The notes under the pieces: generated by a model | The model's input: only the letters and a program-made list of their open reading frames with translations | Told to the model about the DNA's origin: nothing | Databases searched by the model: none | In this document: one piece after another, positions 63,829 to 64,000 of the stretch | How positions within the stretch are numbered: position 1 is the first letter of the stretch | Layout: each line of letters begins with the position of its first letter | Source of the DNA: Lepas anatifera | Lineage: Eukaryota; Arthropoda; Thecostraca; Lepadidae | Assembly (NCBI GenBank): GCA_034440635.1 | Contig: JAOTON010000213.1 | Span: 744,001-808,000 of the forward strand | DNA length: 64,000 bases | Reading direction: 5' to 3' | Program-made: the position numbers and the translations under genes

Positions 63829-63894
63829 ATGGCGCCTCGGAAGCCAGTACTGCTGCTCTTTGATGTGGACGGCACACTGACGAAGGCACGACAG
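63829..63894 (+). CDS. PMM2: Phosphomannomutase, exon 1 (gene continues past the right edge)
   Basis: 22 codons, MAPRKPVLLLFDVDGTLT then KARQ, ending in phase 0 at CGACAG|GTGAGT. The motif DVDGT with Asp12 and Asp14 is the HAD-superfamily catalytic box; Asp12 is the phosphorylated nucleophile in eukaryotic phosphomannomutases. The context LxLFDVDGTLTxxRQ is characteristic of PMM1/PMM2. The enzyme converts mannose-6-phosphate to mannose-1-phosphate in the cytosol, feeding GDP-mannose for protein glycosylation. The remaining exons lie outside the window, so PMM1 and PMM2 cannot be told apart; most invertebrates have a single gene, hence the symbol. The start codon is preceded by AAG and sits 6 bp after a possible acceptor CAG. 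Confidence 0.88.
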
Positions 63895-64000
63895 GTGAGT
63901 CGCCTGAAATGGAAATTGTCCAGGTACTCAAAGGATCTGAAAGCTGCACACATGATTTGTAAGCTATTAGTGCAACATTTTGGACTAATGATTGTGAATC

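Overview
This is animal nuclear DNA. Genes are split into short GC-rich exons with GT-AG introns. A linker-histone gene, a metazoan-type mitochondrial PPR gene and the first exon of a phosphomannomutase gene are recognisable. Most of the remaining sequence is Penelope-like retroelements, tRNA-derived SINEs, hAT and piggyBac-type MITEs and microsatellites. I would guess a marine invertebrate such as a crustacean, but nothing here fixes the lineage.

The left two thirds is dominated by one minus-strand gene, a PTCD1 ortholog (mitochondrial pentatricopeptide repeat protein). I could rebuild it from an initiator Met at 43591 to a stop at 4716. It has 11 exons whose phases all fit together, giving a 2370-nt CDS and a predicted protein of 789 residues. 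Its introns total about 36.5 kb. Intron 3 alone (13757-39792) is about 26 kb. It carries an intact, intronless histone H1 gene on the opposite strand (35087-35650, TATA box at 34950), a decayed Penelope-like element with reverse transcriptase and GIY-YIG endonuclease (about 29800-32985), a second Penelope remnant (about 28210-29670), a 1-kb hAT element with a perfect 8-bp target duplication (18027-19048), TTAA-flanked MITEs and several SINEs.

From 43592 to 63828 there is a 20-kb intergenic region. It holds a 20-bp minisatellite (about 47345-47802), repeats dense in AGGTCA hexamers, two inverted copies of a short element built from TTCGCGAA palindromes at 20/28-bp spacing, hAT MITEs with target-site duplications and a truncated THAP zinc-finger fragment. 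At the right edge, exon 1 of a phosphomannomutase (PMM) gene begins at 63829 on the plus strand. At the extreme left edge there is a GIY-YIG fragment of another Penelope-like element.

The most interesting signals are hammerhead-ribozyme-like cores in the inverted terminal repeats of the Penelope remnants, the repeated fusion of (TA)n tracts to Penelope sequence at two fixed codon positions, the phased TTCGCGAA palindrome element, and expanded microsatellites sitting next to PTCD1 splice sites.
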